Part shown: piece after piece, positions 12,401-23,030 of the stretch
How the letters are laid out: every line of letters begins with the position of its first letter
Numbering within the stretch: the first letter of the stretch is position 1
NCBI RefSeq assembly: GCF_009389715.1
Contig: NC_052399.1
Location: 15,255,646 to 15,319,645 of the forward strand
Direction: 5' to 3'
Length of the DNA stretch: 64,000 nt
DNA from: Phoenix dactylifera
Taxonomy: Eukaryota > Streptophyta > Magnoliopsida > Arecales > Arecaceae
Made by a program: the position numbers and the translations under genes
Notes under the pieces: generated by a model
What the model was told of the DNA's origin: nothing
Seen by the model: only the letters and a program-made list of their open reading frames with translations
Database searches by the model: none

Positions 12401-14192
12401 GGAAAAGATATAGCCAAATGCAACAAATGGCTTAGATCAATATCATATTGCTTTTAACTAAAACAAGTGATTGACATCCTGCCTATATATTGTTGGACAT
12501 ACAAATAAAATACTCGGCCTGAAAAACCCATCTAGTGAGATGAGATATTCAGTTCTGATAGTGTACTGTGCTTTCTCCTGAATAGACTCCAATGGATGCT
12601 CAATTTTGCTTGAAACAGTTTCAAACCATGGAAAGTGGGGGCTGCCTAGAAACAGAGAATGGAAACAAAATTTATATTGCTTCACGTCCACAGAGGATGA
12701 CATGACAAAAGCTGGTGTTTGTCTACATAGTTTGATAGCGTAGGAGATGTAAATACTAGAAAGTTGAAATATTGGTGCCAGAAAAGTGCCCACGATAATT
12801 TTTCATTCTAACACGCATAGTTAAAAATGGTTGAGAAAAATATACGATACTTGAATCAAAACTAAACTTTCATACCAACCATGAAAGACTACATAGAAAA
12901 GCAACCTGCAATTCCATTGAAAATTTAAGTTCGTTAGGTGAAGGTTTACTGCCTGATGTGTTTGGGACTTTGATTGCTAAGATTCTTCATGTTTTCTATC
13001 TAGTTAAATATTTCAACGTTGAACAACCAACAGCACAATTTTTCCTGTGCCAAAACTTTTTCGAGAACTAAGGAGTTCGAGATTTAAATCATAAAAAGTA
13101 TTAAAAAAATACAGTTAAGGAACATCTAGGGAAACAGGGGGGAATACAACAATAAAAAAGAAAAAAAAAGAAATATTTCATTGTTTTTTTTTGTGGAAAA
13201 AACAAGATACTTTCATAAAGAACAAAAGTGAATTTTACCTAATTGAGAAAATATTCCAAAAGGGATTTCTAGCTTGCATAGAAGAAGGGGCGCATTGTCT
13301 ACTAGCATATAAAGAACAAAAAAAAAAATTTCAGAGAATCAGAGATCTTGATGAGAAACAAGCATTGCGCTGTTCCGCTTATGCAATCATTGTAACAAAT
13401 TGGTTGTTATATAACATATGACAATATGATCAAAAAACGAATCATTTTGCTGTTTGTGTTAACACCAATTTCTCATGGAATTTCCAACAGAATCAAATGG
13501 GATATAATACTTTCAAATGAAACTCATCTATCAGGGAAAGCATTTTCCAGATCCTGTACAATCACAAACTTATCCAAGAAGTATGCTAACATTTTGATTC
13601 AAATGTGAATCATGGACTTTGTACAGAGAAACTTTATATTGGAGCCTACTGCATATCTATCACAAAGATGATGGTCAATTTTTCTCCAAGTGTTGCTTTT
13701 ATTGTTGCTCTCAAAATGAGTAACATAATCAGCAAATCCACGATGAATGTCCATAATCATATCAATGTTGCCTCACAATATGGCTCAGCAGATACCAAGA
13801 CATCGGCATCAAAGAATTCCAAGTCATCATGTCCAGAATCAAACGAGGCCATGAAGCACAAAGGAAACATCAGAATTACAATCAATTAAAACCAAGCTCT
13901 ACCATTGCAAACTACTATCTAACAAAAGGTTCACACTGTAAACATTCGACAATGCAATTAAATCAGACCAACTAACAAGCATCCATTTTGATTCGAACAA
14001 AAAACGCAATACCTTTTAAGATAATCCATTAACTTAAAGTAACTTATTTAACAGCAGATCTAAAGGTTTTAGCACTTCCTCAGAGAAAAATAAAGGGGAC
14101 AAAGCTCCAAGAACCCTCGAAGCTACTAACCCTAAATCCAGAAGAGGGTCCATAATCCAAGATGCTAACTTTGAGACATACCGAGAGAGGGA
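9481..14192. other. AT-rich intergenic region without a recognised gene
   Basis: Only short, unconserved open frames occur on either strand. A degenerate tandem repeat (10190-10330) and scattered homopolymers are the only structure seen. The 3' end of the OSTC-like gene transcript would lie at its right side. Confidence 0.5.
10190..10330. repeat. Degenerate tandem repeat, unit about 35 bp
   Basis: Four loosely similar units share a TATATCCTG or TATACCCTG core followed by a GGGCCGAAA or GGCCAGAAA block. They may derive from a decayed LTR, but no termini were found. Confidence 0.45.
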
Positions 14193-14741
14193 TCACCAGA
14201 GGTAGCCGGGGATCTTGATGCGGATGAAGAGCATGCTCATCGCGTACGCGATGACGATGGCGGAGATGCCGAAGGAGGCGAAGGAGATGCGGACGCTGCG
14301 GGCGCGGTTGCGGTCGAGGGCGAGGTCCATGAGGATGAGGCCGACGCCGCCGAGCACGAACATGAAGCCGGAGGAGAGGCCCTCGATGATGTACTGGCCG
14401 TTGACGCGGCCCGGGAGGAAGACAACAGGGCGGACGGCGCCGGTGGAGCGATCCTGGGTGCTGCCGATACCGGGGGGCTCCACGATGACGTCGTAGACGA
14501 GACCAGAGACGACAGCGAAGTAGGTGAGGAGGACGAGGGAGAAAACAGTCATCGGGGAGGGGAGGGCCAAGGAGGAGGGAAGCTTTAGGCGGAGGCGAGG
14601 CGGACGGAGAAAGCCGTAGGGAAGGAAGCGGATAAGGTGGAGGATCGGATCGATCGAATCAAATTCCGACGGCTGGGAGGCCGCGTATGCGGCGGCGGCG
14701 GCGGCACTGCCGCCACTGGCATGATCGGATTTCGGTCGCAT
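14193..14741 (-). CDS. OSTC-like subunit of the oligosaccharyltransferase complex
   Basis: Single-exon, 182 residues. The protein matches the OSTC/DC2 family of the ER oligosaccharyltransferase, which transfers the N-glycan to nascent proteins at the translocon. Diagnostic stretches are FLRPPRLRLKLPS, SPMTVFSLVLLTYF, YDVIVEPPGIGS, RVNGQYIIEGLSSG and the C-terminal MLFIRIKIPGYLW. Three hydrophobic membrane segments lie at about residues 64-85, 125-145 and 155-175. The N-terminal about 30 residues are a low-complexity Ser/Ala tail with a GCG-repeat-encoded alanine run and are not conserved. The start is the first ATG, with a TATA box about 100 bp upstream. Plant relatives are usually annotated as ostc-like or magnesium-transporter-related; the OST role is inferred from family membership. 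Confidence 0.93.
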   Translation of the reverse strand: MRPKSDHASGGSAAAAAAYAASQPSEFDSIDPILHLIRFLPYGFLRPPRLRLKLPSSLALPSPMTVFSLVLLTYFAVVSGLVYDVIVEPPGIGSTQDRSTGAVRPVVFLPGRVNGQYIIEGLSSGFMFVLGGVGLILMDLALDRNRARSVRISFASFGISAIVIAYAMSMLFIRIKIPGYLW

Positions 14742-14841
14742 CTCTCAGATTCCACCGTCCCTTCCTGCGCTCTGGACACTGGGGGATTTTTAGGGTTTGG
14801 GAACTTCGGTTGACGGGCTGGCGTAATTATCGTGACCAGCA

Positions 14842-14848
14842 CTTTATA
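14842..14848 (-). promoter_or_regulatory. Candidate TATA box of the OSTC-like gene
   Basis: TATAAAG on the minus strand lies about 100 bp upstream of the OSTC-like start codon, a usual distance for a short 5' leader. Confidence 0.5.
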
Positions 14849-14951
14849 TGCGACGCACTGCATACGAAATTCTATGCACCCATGAATTTGGTAACCGTAT
14901 AATACCATTCTGTTTTTCTTTTGTGATACTCTCCAATCGTTTCTATCCATG

Positions 14952-15229
14952 CTAAAAGTCTAAATTCATTTAAATCTAATCACAAGCATCATGATTGATA
15001 CTCCTATGAACTCATACTGTAGTATTCTCCAGTCCATATAGACTATAGCTTGGTTCCACAAAGATTATGGCTCAGATCCATTCTGATACTATTTGTCACA
15101 ACTCAGAATTCCAATCCAAAAAAGCTAGCTGGAAGATATTATTTGAGTTTTTTAGTCCTATACAAGTATTCAAAATCTATCCAATAACCAACATGAAACT
15201 AAACATATGTTCGTACGAATTCTCAGAAT
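14952..15229 (-). mobile_element. TRIM element, old partial copy
   Basis: Diverged but collinear with the TRIM copy at 16465-16901. It comprises the internal part, a GCTCTGATACCA-like primer-site block and one terminal repeat (about 15091-15229). It is older than the other copies, judging by divergence, and incomplete. Confidence 0.65.
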
Positions 15230-15684
15230 TATAACTACCAATAGTTTAAGGAATGCTAAATAAATCCCATTATAGTTCTCTTGTGTGAATACCTCAAAAA
15301 AAAAGTCTCTTGTGTGAAAGTCATACTTACTCTTTCCTTTTCTGCTCTCATGTCTTCTTTCTCTCTCAGCCAAGAGGTTATCCTTTTATCCGATTGGTTC
15401 TTTTTTTCTTTGCCTAGTAATTGTTTGTTGAGTTCATATATTCACATAATTAATTAAGAAACAATCAAGCTTACCCTTCATCAGAACCTAATTAATGTGC
15501 ATATAGATATGATATGATCATGCCCGGCAGGTTTTATTGGTTTGTAGTTTCTTTTTTCGCTTTCAGTACTCCAATTTTTGCAATTTCAATTTTTGGCAAA
15601 TTCGTAAGTTCTACTTTGTGCTGTTTTTCAGACATTCTCTTCAAATCTTTGATCCAGTCTTCAGTAACTGGAAATTATTAATAG

Positions 15685-16253
15685 TACAGGCATACAGCTT
15701 GGGGATAACAAACCTTGTAGAAGCATGCCGCAAGATTGGGGGTAACAGATTCATTCTCATCACTCATCAGTTCCATGTTAGTAAATGGAGCTTCATTGGG
15801 CCAAATCTTTAATCCAACTTGCATAGTTCTGAATGTGTTTGGGCTTACTTTGATAGCAAAGCTGCAGGCAGAGCAATATATTAGGAAATCTGGTATAACT
15901 TATACAATCATAAGGCCTGGAGGGTTAAGAAATGATCCCCATCTGGAAATATAGTCATGGAACCAGAGCTAACAATGTCCATTTTTGGCCTTTCAGTTTT
16001 AGTTTGTACTTCAAATATTTATTTTCCTCATTTTAATCTGTTGATCTGTTCTTTATTTTACAATGCTTTGCAGGATACTCTTGATGAAGGTTCCATATCT
16101 AGAGATCAAGTTGCTGAAGTTGCTGTGGAAGCATTGTTCTGCAAAGATTATTTCTACAAGGTGGAGATTGTTTCTAGCATTGAAGCTCCAACATGTTCAT
16201 CGAAGGATCTGTTTAGTGCTGTTAGACAAGTAATAATGTCTTGTGACACATGA
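15685..16253 (+). pseudogene. Decayed atypical SDR (At2g34460-like) gene fragment
   Basis: The translated pieces TNLVEACRKIGGNRFILI, LVNGASLGQIFNP, FGLTLIAKLQAEQYIRKSG, YTIIRPGG, MEPE and DEGSISRDQVAEVAVEALF match the C-terminal half of the chloroplast NAD(P)-binding protein family of Arabidopsis At2g34460 (TIC62-like). The frame changes near 15755, where CTCATCA is duplicated, and again near 15950. A former intron (15969-16073) keeps its AG acceptor, but its donor reads CT instead of GT. The N-terminal half and transit peptide are missing. It ends with an ordinary TGA at 16251. It is best read as a truncated pseudogene. Confidence 0.8.
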
Positions 16254-16464
16254 TGTGGTATGGCTCGCGACATTCTTAATCTTCTTCCTTCTACGGGTTC
16301 TGTATATATTTTTTTTCCTGCTATGTTTTCTGTCCCCATTTTCACTAAAAGGAGGGAAAGTTAAATCCAACCATTTCATATAATGGAATCATGGCTTCCT
16401 TAGTACATTCATGATTGACTATGTTGTTCACCCTGTTCAATTCTTGCATACCTTACATTGTGAC

Positions 16465-16901
16465 TGTAACAACCCAGGACCTCACCCAAAATAGCTAGCC
16501 GGAAGGTATTATTTGGGTTCCTTGATCCTGTATAAGTACCCAAGATCTACCCAGCGAATAACCGATGTGGGAGTAAACACACGCCCGCACGGATCCTCAC
16601 ATACTCCTCCATTCAAGCCCTAACGTCCTCGTCAGGCTAAAGGTTCATATCTATTCAAATCAAATCACAAACACCACGATTGATCCGTGGTCAGCCCCAA
16701 TGGATCCGTGCTGCAGTGTCCCTAGTCCACATAGGTTATGGGCCGGGTCCGCTCTGATACCATTTGTAACAACCCAGGACCTCACCCAAAATGGCTAGCC
16801 GGAAGGTATTATTTAGGTTCCTTGATCCTGTATAAGTACCCAAGATCTACCCAGCGAATAACCGATGTGGGACTAAACACACGCCCGCACGGATCCTCAC
16901 A
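16465..16901 (-). mobile_element. TRIM (terminal-repeat retrotransposon in miniature), looks whole
   Basis: Read on the minus strand: a 137-bp terminal repeat (16901-16765) starting TGTGAGGATCC and ending GTTGTTACA, then two bases, then the primer site TGGTATCAGAGC (16762-16751), about 160 bp of non-coding DNA, a purine stretch GGAGGAGTA, and the second 137-bp repeat (16601-16465). There is no coding capacity, as expected for TRIMs, which depend on proteins of other elements. The two repeats are nearly identical, so it is fairly young. Confidence 0.8.
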
Positions 16902-16917
16902 TAAAAATTTATGGGTC

Positions 16918-18988
16918 TGTCAGACAACCTCGGGACCACCCCATCCCCCGCGAACAAGAGACGGGAACGATCCTCGATAGTACCCCATCCCTCCCCATCC
17001 CTCTAAAAAATCTAACCTTTCCTCCCCTCCTCTTTCCCCTTTCTTGAGAGGATTGCCGGAGCCACCGCTGCCGCCGAAGCCGCCAACGCTGCCGGGGATC
17101 CATTCGTCGACGACCGGAGGTGAGAAAGACAATTTTTTTATCATTTTTATGGATTTAAGGGGAGAGAAATGATGCTATTTCAATCGATTTCACTTTCCCT
17201 GTTTCGGGGAAGTTTCTTTTGTGAGATTCGGCCGGCCGACGGCGGCCGGCCGGGGTCAATCCGGCCGAAATGAGTTCGGCCGGAGGTGGGCGAACGGGGG
17301 CTGGGCTTCCCAACCCCGGTCTCTCTCTCTTCCTCCCTTTCTTCCTCTCATCCTTCTCTTCTTCTCCTTTTCCGCGCCGCTCGTGACAGCGGTGTGGCCG
17401 GCGGCGGCTGGCCGAGCGCCACCGCCGAGGGGCCACGGTCAGCCGCCGAAGGCCGACCGGAACCACCAGCAACCCCTTCTTCCTTTCTTCCCCTTCTTCT
17501 TCTTTTTCTTCTTCTTCTTCTTCTCTTCCTTCTTCTTCTTCTCTTTCTTCTTCTTCTTCTTTCTTCTTCCTGGGTTTGTTCTTGATTTGATTTCCGTGCC
17601 TCAATTGTGGATCAGAACCTGAACCGGTTGAAGCTATGAACCGGTTCCACCTATTCCGTGAATTGGGTTTGATTTGGGTTTGAGTGAATGGATTTTGGTT
17701 ATGGTCTGAATCTGAGTCAGAAATTTGGATTAATCTGATTTGAGTGTAATCTGGTTTGGGTTGGGCTGGAGAACTGTTTTTGGGCTGAGTTGGACCTGAT
17801 TGGATCTGTCGGCTGGTTTGGGTTGGGCCCGAAATCTGATCTGGACTTGTTATCTGGTTTGGTTCAATTGGGCCTAATCTATTTTGGGCCACAATTGGTT
17901 TTGGGTTTAAAGGATTTTGATTTTGGGGTTTTGTTTTACTTGTTCTTAGGGTCTAAGTTTGATCTTGGGGGCCCATTCTTGGATTTATGAACTTAGGAGT
18001 TTAAGGGATTGAAAATTTGTTTAAATTATGTTTCTTAGTTAATTAAATAATTAATGTTTATGTTTTAATCAGGGGTTCGTGATATTCGTGGCAGGGATTG
18101 TTAAGCTAGCCCAGGTAGGTAACCTATTGCTTTAAAGTAGAATTTTAACATGTATCTTGCATATGTTGATGTTATGTTTTATTATTGGCAATATGTGTTA
18201 GAATTAGAATTAAATATTTAATTTGTTATGTGCTTTACTATTGGGAGTATGATCATGACTTTGATTTGGAAATTTACCATGTAGAAAATTGATTTATTGA
18301 TTTTTTAACATCCGCGTGACTATAGTCTAGGCCCCGCCAATGGGATGATACGTTGGCCCTGTCGACTTGTACTGAGGAACTAGTTCCGACACCGCGACCA
18401 CCGGTGATAGAATAGTGGCGGCACAGGGGTGCATTTTGCTCTTCGGAGCGGCTCGGTGGAGCATGAAATTGGCACCAGGGGGTGTGGCACAGTGGTGCGT
18501 TGGCTCAGTGGAGCAGCTCTTCGGAGAGTTGTATTGGCACATCAGTGTAACCATGCCACTGGGTGATGTGGCCGTAGTCATGCGGTTGAGCTATTTTGAG
18601 TCTCGGATAGGGTTTACGGATTATCGTGTGGATTTTTGGATTCATGAGTTTAGCTGCTTTTTATGTGCATCATGACATGTTATATGACGACTTTATTGCA
18701 TGATGTTGCCTACGGAGCTGTTAGCTCACTCCTATTATTTACATTTTTGCAGGTGATGACATATGATTATAGGAATTACGGGATGGAGTGATCATGATGT
18801 ATTTAGCTAGTAGATATGGACTTTCTTTTGACATATGTATATGTGGACATTTGATATGAAAACTGGAATTTATCTTTATTTAGTTATTGATGTTGGATCT
18901 GATTTATCTGCCTTGCGTGCCTGCGGGGTCCGCCCTGCAGGTGCGCGGCGTCTGCTCGTGCCCCGGGCCCCGGGTTCGGGGCGTGACA
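16918..18988 (+). mobile_element. Ty3/gypsy-type long LTR segment (probable solo LTR)
   Basis: About 2.07 kb begins TGTCAGACAACC and ends GGGGCGTGACA, a TG...CA structure with TGTCA/TGACA inverted ends. The GC-rich CCCCGGGTTCGGGGCG end and the long pyrimidine-rich 5' part are typical of chromovirus LTRs. No coding domain and no clear flanking duplication were found, so it is a fossil LTR or part of one. Confidence 0.45.
17490..17572. repeat. CTT microsatellite
   Basis: Imperfect CTT/TTC repeats run about 80 bp within the gypsy-like LTR segment. Confidence 0.85.
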
Positions 18989-19197
18989 GATTTATTAAAA
19001 GTGGAAGAGCTCAGAAGCGCAGTTTCGTCGGAATAATCTGACGGTCGTGATGCGCCCTAGCATCACAGGTTGCGCAGTTATCCTCATGGCTCTTTTCTCC
19101 TTTATTGGAGTAGGAGAGGCTCAAACTCTCGACCTCAGGATAACTCTCTTAAAGAAGCTATGAGACCAAAGCGCTAGCCAACTGCGCTACCACCCCA
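18989..19197 (-). mobile_element. tRNA-derived SINE
   Basis: On the minus strand the unit starts TGGGGTGGTAGCGCAGTTGG, a good Pol III A box (TAGCGCAGTTGG), followed by a B-box-like GGTCGAGAGTTTGAGCC about 50 bp on and a non-tRNA body. Its head abuts the truncated TRIM at 19198, and its tail abuts the LTR-like segment. Confidence 0.65.
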
Positions 19198-19471
19198 TAA
19201 CCTATGTGGATTAGGGGACACTGCAGCACGGATCCATTGGGGCTGACCACGGACCAATTGTGGTGTTTGTGATTTGATTTGAATAGTATGAACCTTTAGC
19301 CTGACGAGGACGTCAGGGCTTGAATGGAGGAGTATGTGAGGATCCGTGCGGGCGTGTGTTTAGTCCCACATCGGTTATTCGCTGGGTAGATTTTGGGTAC
19401 TTATACAGGATCAAGGAACCCAAATAATACCTTCCGGCTAGCCATTTTGGGTGAGGTCCTGGGTTGTTACA
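19198..19471 (+). mobile_element. TRIM, 3' half (internal part plus terminal repeat)
   Basis: Same family as 16465-16901 but on the plus strand: internal sequence from TAACCTATGTGG, the GGAGGAGTA purine tract, then the 137-bp terminal repeat at 19335-19471. The 5' repeat and primer site are absent. The repeat includes GTCCCACATCG (19363-19373). Confidence 0.75.
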
Positions 19472-21070
19472 GTGGCAGCTCCCTACCATGGTAACTGTCT
19501 CCTGCTATAATATTATTTACATATATTGGCATATATATACTGATGCATATTCATTTTACAATATTATTTTCTTGTTGATGGTTTTTTGATTCTCTAGATT
19601 TTTTTTGTGAAGTTCTAGAGGGTAATTAGATATAAGTTGAACTATTCCATTACTATATCTGGATATCGTCCCATTTGCCACATTCCCCAAATCGAGCAAC
19701 TTGAGCCCTTTTAGACCTCAAACCGTGATTCGATAAAAACTATAGGAACTATGTTGATACTGAAGTACTAATCAAGATCATCCGGAGTTCCATGACTGCT
19801 TGGCTTTTGATATTGTAGACCTCTACATAAATCCATAGGCGGTCTCAGTTCCATTGATGTTTTCATTTGCTAGCTTTTGTCATTCCCCCTACTTGATTCA
19901 TAGGCCTTTTTATTTGGCTGCTTGTTATCAATTTTACTTTCAATTTTCTGTACTTTGAACCCTTGAGCCTTCTTCTAATTTTTCTGTTATACATTATTAT
20001 TTATTTAATTTATCTTGACGAGATTTTTAATTTAATTTCAGCTGATTTACTATTGCCACATTTTTTTCCACTTCTCCAGTTTAGAAATTTCTTTGGCTTT
20101 TGATGCCTCCTGGGAGTTACTCTGGGCCAGTTGTTATGCATAAGAGTTTAATGCTCTGAAGTTGCCATTTTAGTTTTGTTTTGTTTGCTATTGGATTTTT
20201 TTGTTATTAAGAAACCTTTTAGAATAAATGGGTGTTTTTGACTTGCCTTTCTAATGGTACTTTTATTTAATCAGAAAACTTATGGTGCAGCTTGCAGTAA
20301 ATATACTGGAGGCAAGCAGAAGTAGGAAGTAGACCTGCCTTTCCTGAGCGCATCTTGTGCCTTTTCTTTTCTATTGTACATATCTACATTTATGCTACCG
20401 CAGGTGCTTATTTTTAAGCGAGAGCTAATTTTCCAAATCTCCATTTTGGGGCTGTTATAAATGATTCAGAGTAGAAGGATTGACTTGAAGATGTACTGGA
20501 GTTTGCTCGTACATGAAAATATTCATGGTCATTATATTTTGCTCAAGATTCATATCAAAAGAAATCTAGAGTTTGAATATTGTAGATTCAGTTAAAATAT
20601 ACTGAATTTGCTTAAGCTCAATTGAACTTTTAGATGGGCATTTAAGCAGACAGGTATTCTTTGGTTGAAATAGTTAAATGAGATGCTTGTGTGTCTGAAT
20701 TTTCTCAAACAGGCTTAGCCAACCAGGTAACAACAATATCCTTTTATGATCTTTTCTGTGGCATTCATCAATTAAACTGTGCTTAGGAAGTTGGTAATGG
20801 CATAGTAATTACTTGTCCATGAAATATGTATGAGTTTCATCTGCTTTAGAAATAGAAGGCTTGCCTGCTACTCTTCATGAAATCAAGAAGGTTAGCCTGT
20901 ACACCAGTCTTAGAGATGTCTTTTTGGCATTAGATAATGCTGAACCAACCATGCACTTACCCATTGAGCTATCCTCTATATGTGATTTGCTATCAAAGTA
21001 TCTTACTATTATCTAGATTTCCATCCATGCCCAACCGTTAACGATCATGAATCTACTAGAGTATAGAAAC
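19472..21070. other. Gene-free AT-rich spacer
   Basis: No long open frame, RNA gene or repeat with termini was recognised in these 1.6 kb. Confidence 0.45.
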
Positions 21071-21207
21071 TGTCACAACCCAAGACCTCATGCAAAATAG
21101 CTAGCCGGAAGGTATTTTTTAGATTCCTTAGTCCTGGATAAGTATCCAAGATCTTCTTGACGAATAACCAATGTGAAATTAAACACACTCCCACATAGGT
21201 CCTCACA
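21071..21207 (-). mobile_element. Solo TRIM terminal repeat
   Basis: A single 137-bp terminal repeat of the same TRIM family runs from TGTCACAACCC to CCTCACA on the plus strand. The flanks GAAAC and AAAAC match at 4 of 5 positions. This is the product expected from recombination between the two repeats of a full element. Confidence 0.7.
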
Positions 21208-21368
21208 AAAACTGCTGTTCATACTGATCCACGTATTGATGTAATATGTGCATGAACAACCAAAAACTAGAAATTCAGCCATTTCCTCAAAATTTTATAT
21301 ATATTTATTACATTCACAAGCATTCATTGGAAACAGAAGAGAAGCAGCATCTAGATTTGGTGCAAGAC

Positions 21369-21566
21369 TCAAAGTAACCATGCAAGCAGAGAAGCCATGG
21401 CCGCAATGATGGCCGGTGCAGCCATTGCAGCCCAACCAGTAGTGGCACTTACCATCATTGGCAATGGGGCAATGCTATCCAACTCTTCTGTTGTGGTGGC
21501 AGCTCCAGAGTTCAGGAGGGCCAGACTGAAGATGCTCAAGAGCATAACCAGACTCAGGCGTCCCAT
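21369..21566 (-). CDS. Small secreted, possibly GPI-anchored peptide
   Basis: A 65-residue frame starts MGRLSLVMLLSIFSLALL, a good signal peptide cleaved near NSGAA. A short Thr/Glu/Pro-containing middle (TTTEELDSIAPLP) follows, then a C-terminal hydrophobic stretch rich in Ala ending in ASLLAWLL. That layout resembles arabinogalactan peptides or other small GPI-anchored proteins, but few AP/PA dipeptides are present and no family is recognised. ATG is in a good context (GCCAATGGG), and a TATAAAT box lies about 91 bp upstream on the same strand. It could still be a chance frame. Confidence 0.5.
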   Translation of the reverse strand: MGRLSLVMLLSIFSLALLNSGAATTTEELDSIAPLPMMVSATTGWAAMAAPAIIAAMASLLAWLL

Positions 21567-21656
21567 TGGCTTACTTCGGGTATTGGAGAACTACAAAGAA
21601 AAGGAGGTTTGCATGGGGATGCATTCAGCTGCTGAAGGCAGGGGCTACAGCAGTTC

Positions 21657-21663
21657 ATTTATA
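21657..21663 (-). promoter_or_regulatory. Candidate TATA box of the small peptide gene
   Basis: TATAAAT on the minus strand is 91 bp upstream of the start at 21566, which would give a leader of about 60 nt. Confidence 0.4.
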
Positions 21664-21739
21664 ATAGTGATGAGTGATGATATCTGTGGAGCAAGGAAAA
21701 GGGACGCGCCAACGCTTTGTTGATGGCGCAGCTGCAAGC

Positions 21740-22957
21740 AAATGATTCAAGGTGGTAGGCTGTCAAGTAGTCCCTGAAATCTTTACCCAAGATGAGGGTC
21801 TCTTATTGGTGTGGAGCATTTGTCATCATTTCCCAGCTAGCTATTACACCAAGGACACCAAACATTTCTTTCATTGCCGTTGCTTGGATTTATTGAATGC
21901 ACACTCCCCTCACCTTATGATGCTGGTACAGTTATGTTTTGCTGAAATGTCTGTTCTTTGTAGCAAAAAGAAATGTCTTGTTCTTTTTTTTCTTTCTTTC
22001 ATTCTTTTTAAAGATCGAGGTTAGTAAGAACAGCCTACAACTGATGACTTTTTTCTTGGAGGTCATCACAATACTGATGACTGGCTTTGATTTGCTGAAT
22101 TGACACTCGTGATCTTAAGCCAGGAGAGTTTGGTATATCATGGGATGTTATCTTGTTTGTTCATGCTGATGTTCTGCTTATGGTATATGAAACCGACCTC
22201 TAATTCAAAGAAAATTCTCATGGATCTGTTTGTTGATGCCACTCAGAATTTCGGTGTTTGGAGAAGAAGATGTTAATGAGCAGTACTTTTATATGTAACT
22301 TCATATGAGGTTTGAGCAGGAATAGAAGAAGTGAGAAACATGTTATCTGTTTGATGGAGCACCAGTTATTAAGGTAGAAGTTACCATCGCTTGCTCTTTG
22401 CACTGTAATGGATGTGGATGTTGTGGCCGCCGGGTTTATGCTATCTTAACAAACTTGTGGTTGTAAGGGGTTTGTGTGTCTGTTTGAATGCCTGAGCTGG
22501 TTATTGGTATGGTGTCACCAGGTAGGTGCGAGAGAAGGAACCAAGTGAGGAGAAGGAAATAAGAGGGCCATGATCATGCAGTCTCAAGATTTCAAGGATA
22601 CTATGAAAACATCTCCATCTATATACTTGCAACATAAGGATCTAGGAGTGTTTAGATGAAGCTACCATATAATTATGAGGTTCTTTAGTTTAAATGGACA
22701 AAAAATTATCAAACAAAAGGCACAAATATTAAAAGTTAATGACAAAACCTAATGGAGGTATCTAAATGATTTTTTCGGAAGGCATGTCATGACTATTATG
22801 TCTATGCTTGCAAAAAAAAAAAAAAAACTACGGCCAAATTAAGGGTAGAAAAAGATGTCCATCAAAACTAAATTATTGCCCAAAATGTAGATGAATGGTT
22901 AATTACTTGCATCATGAGTTTACTAATGTTTTTTATACAGAAAAAGTGTTCTATGTG
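21740..22957. other. Gene-free spacer upstream of tRNA-Arg
   Basis: No conserved open frame or repeat termini were recognised. Confidence 0.4.
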
Positions 22958-23030
22958 GACTCCGTGGCCCAATGGATAAGGCGCTGGTCTACGGAACCAG
23001 AGATTCTGGGTTCGATCCCCAGCGGAGTCG
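22958..23030 (+). tRNA. tRNA-Arg (anticodon ACG)
   Basis: A 73-nt cloverleaf: acceptor GACTCCG pairs with CGGAGTC plus discriminator G; D arm with an A box (TGGCCCAATGG); anticodon stem CTGGT/ACCAG closing the loop CTACGGA with ACG at positions 34-36; T arm CTGGG TTCGATC CCCAG with a perfect B box. There is no intron. T runs shortly downstream can serve as Pol III terminators. Confidence 0.97.

Larger units (their letters stand above)
16465..19471. mobile_element. Head-to-head TRIM composite enclosing other repeats
   Basis: The outer boundaries are 137-bp TRIM terminal repeats in opposite orientation (16465-16601 minus, 19335-19471 plus). The 5-bp flanks GTGAC and GTGGC match at 4 of 5 positions, as an old target duplication would. 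Inside are a complete TRIM, an LTR-like segment of about 2 kb, a SINE and half of a second TRIM. Whether it moved as a unit or arose by recombination is not shown. Confidence 0.55.

Noticed and set aside
13191-13889. Three adjacent short frames (60-94 codons) on the plus strand
   Set aside because: They have no similarity to known families and lie in AT-rich DNA.
17155-17892. 245-codon open frame on the minus strand, Glu/Lys and Pro/Gln rich
   Set aside because: It is produced by the CTT microsatellite and the pyrimidine-rich LTR segment and has no recognisable domain.
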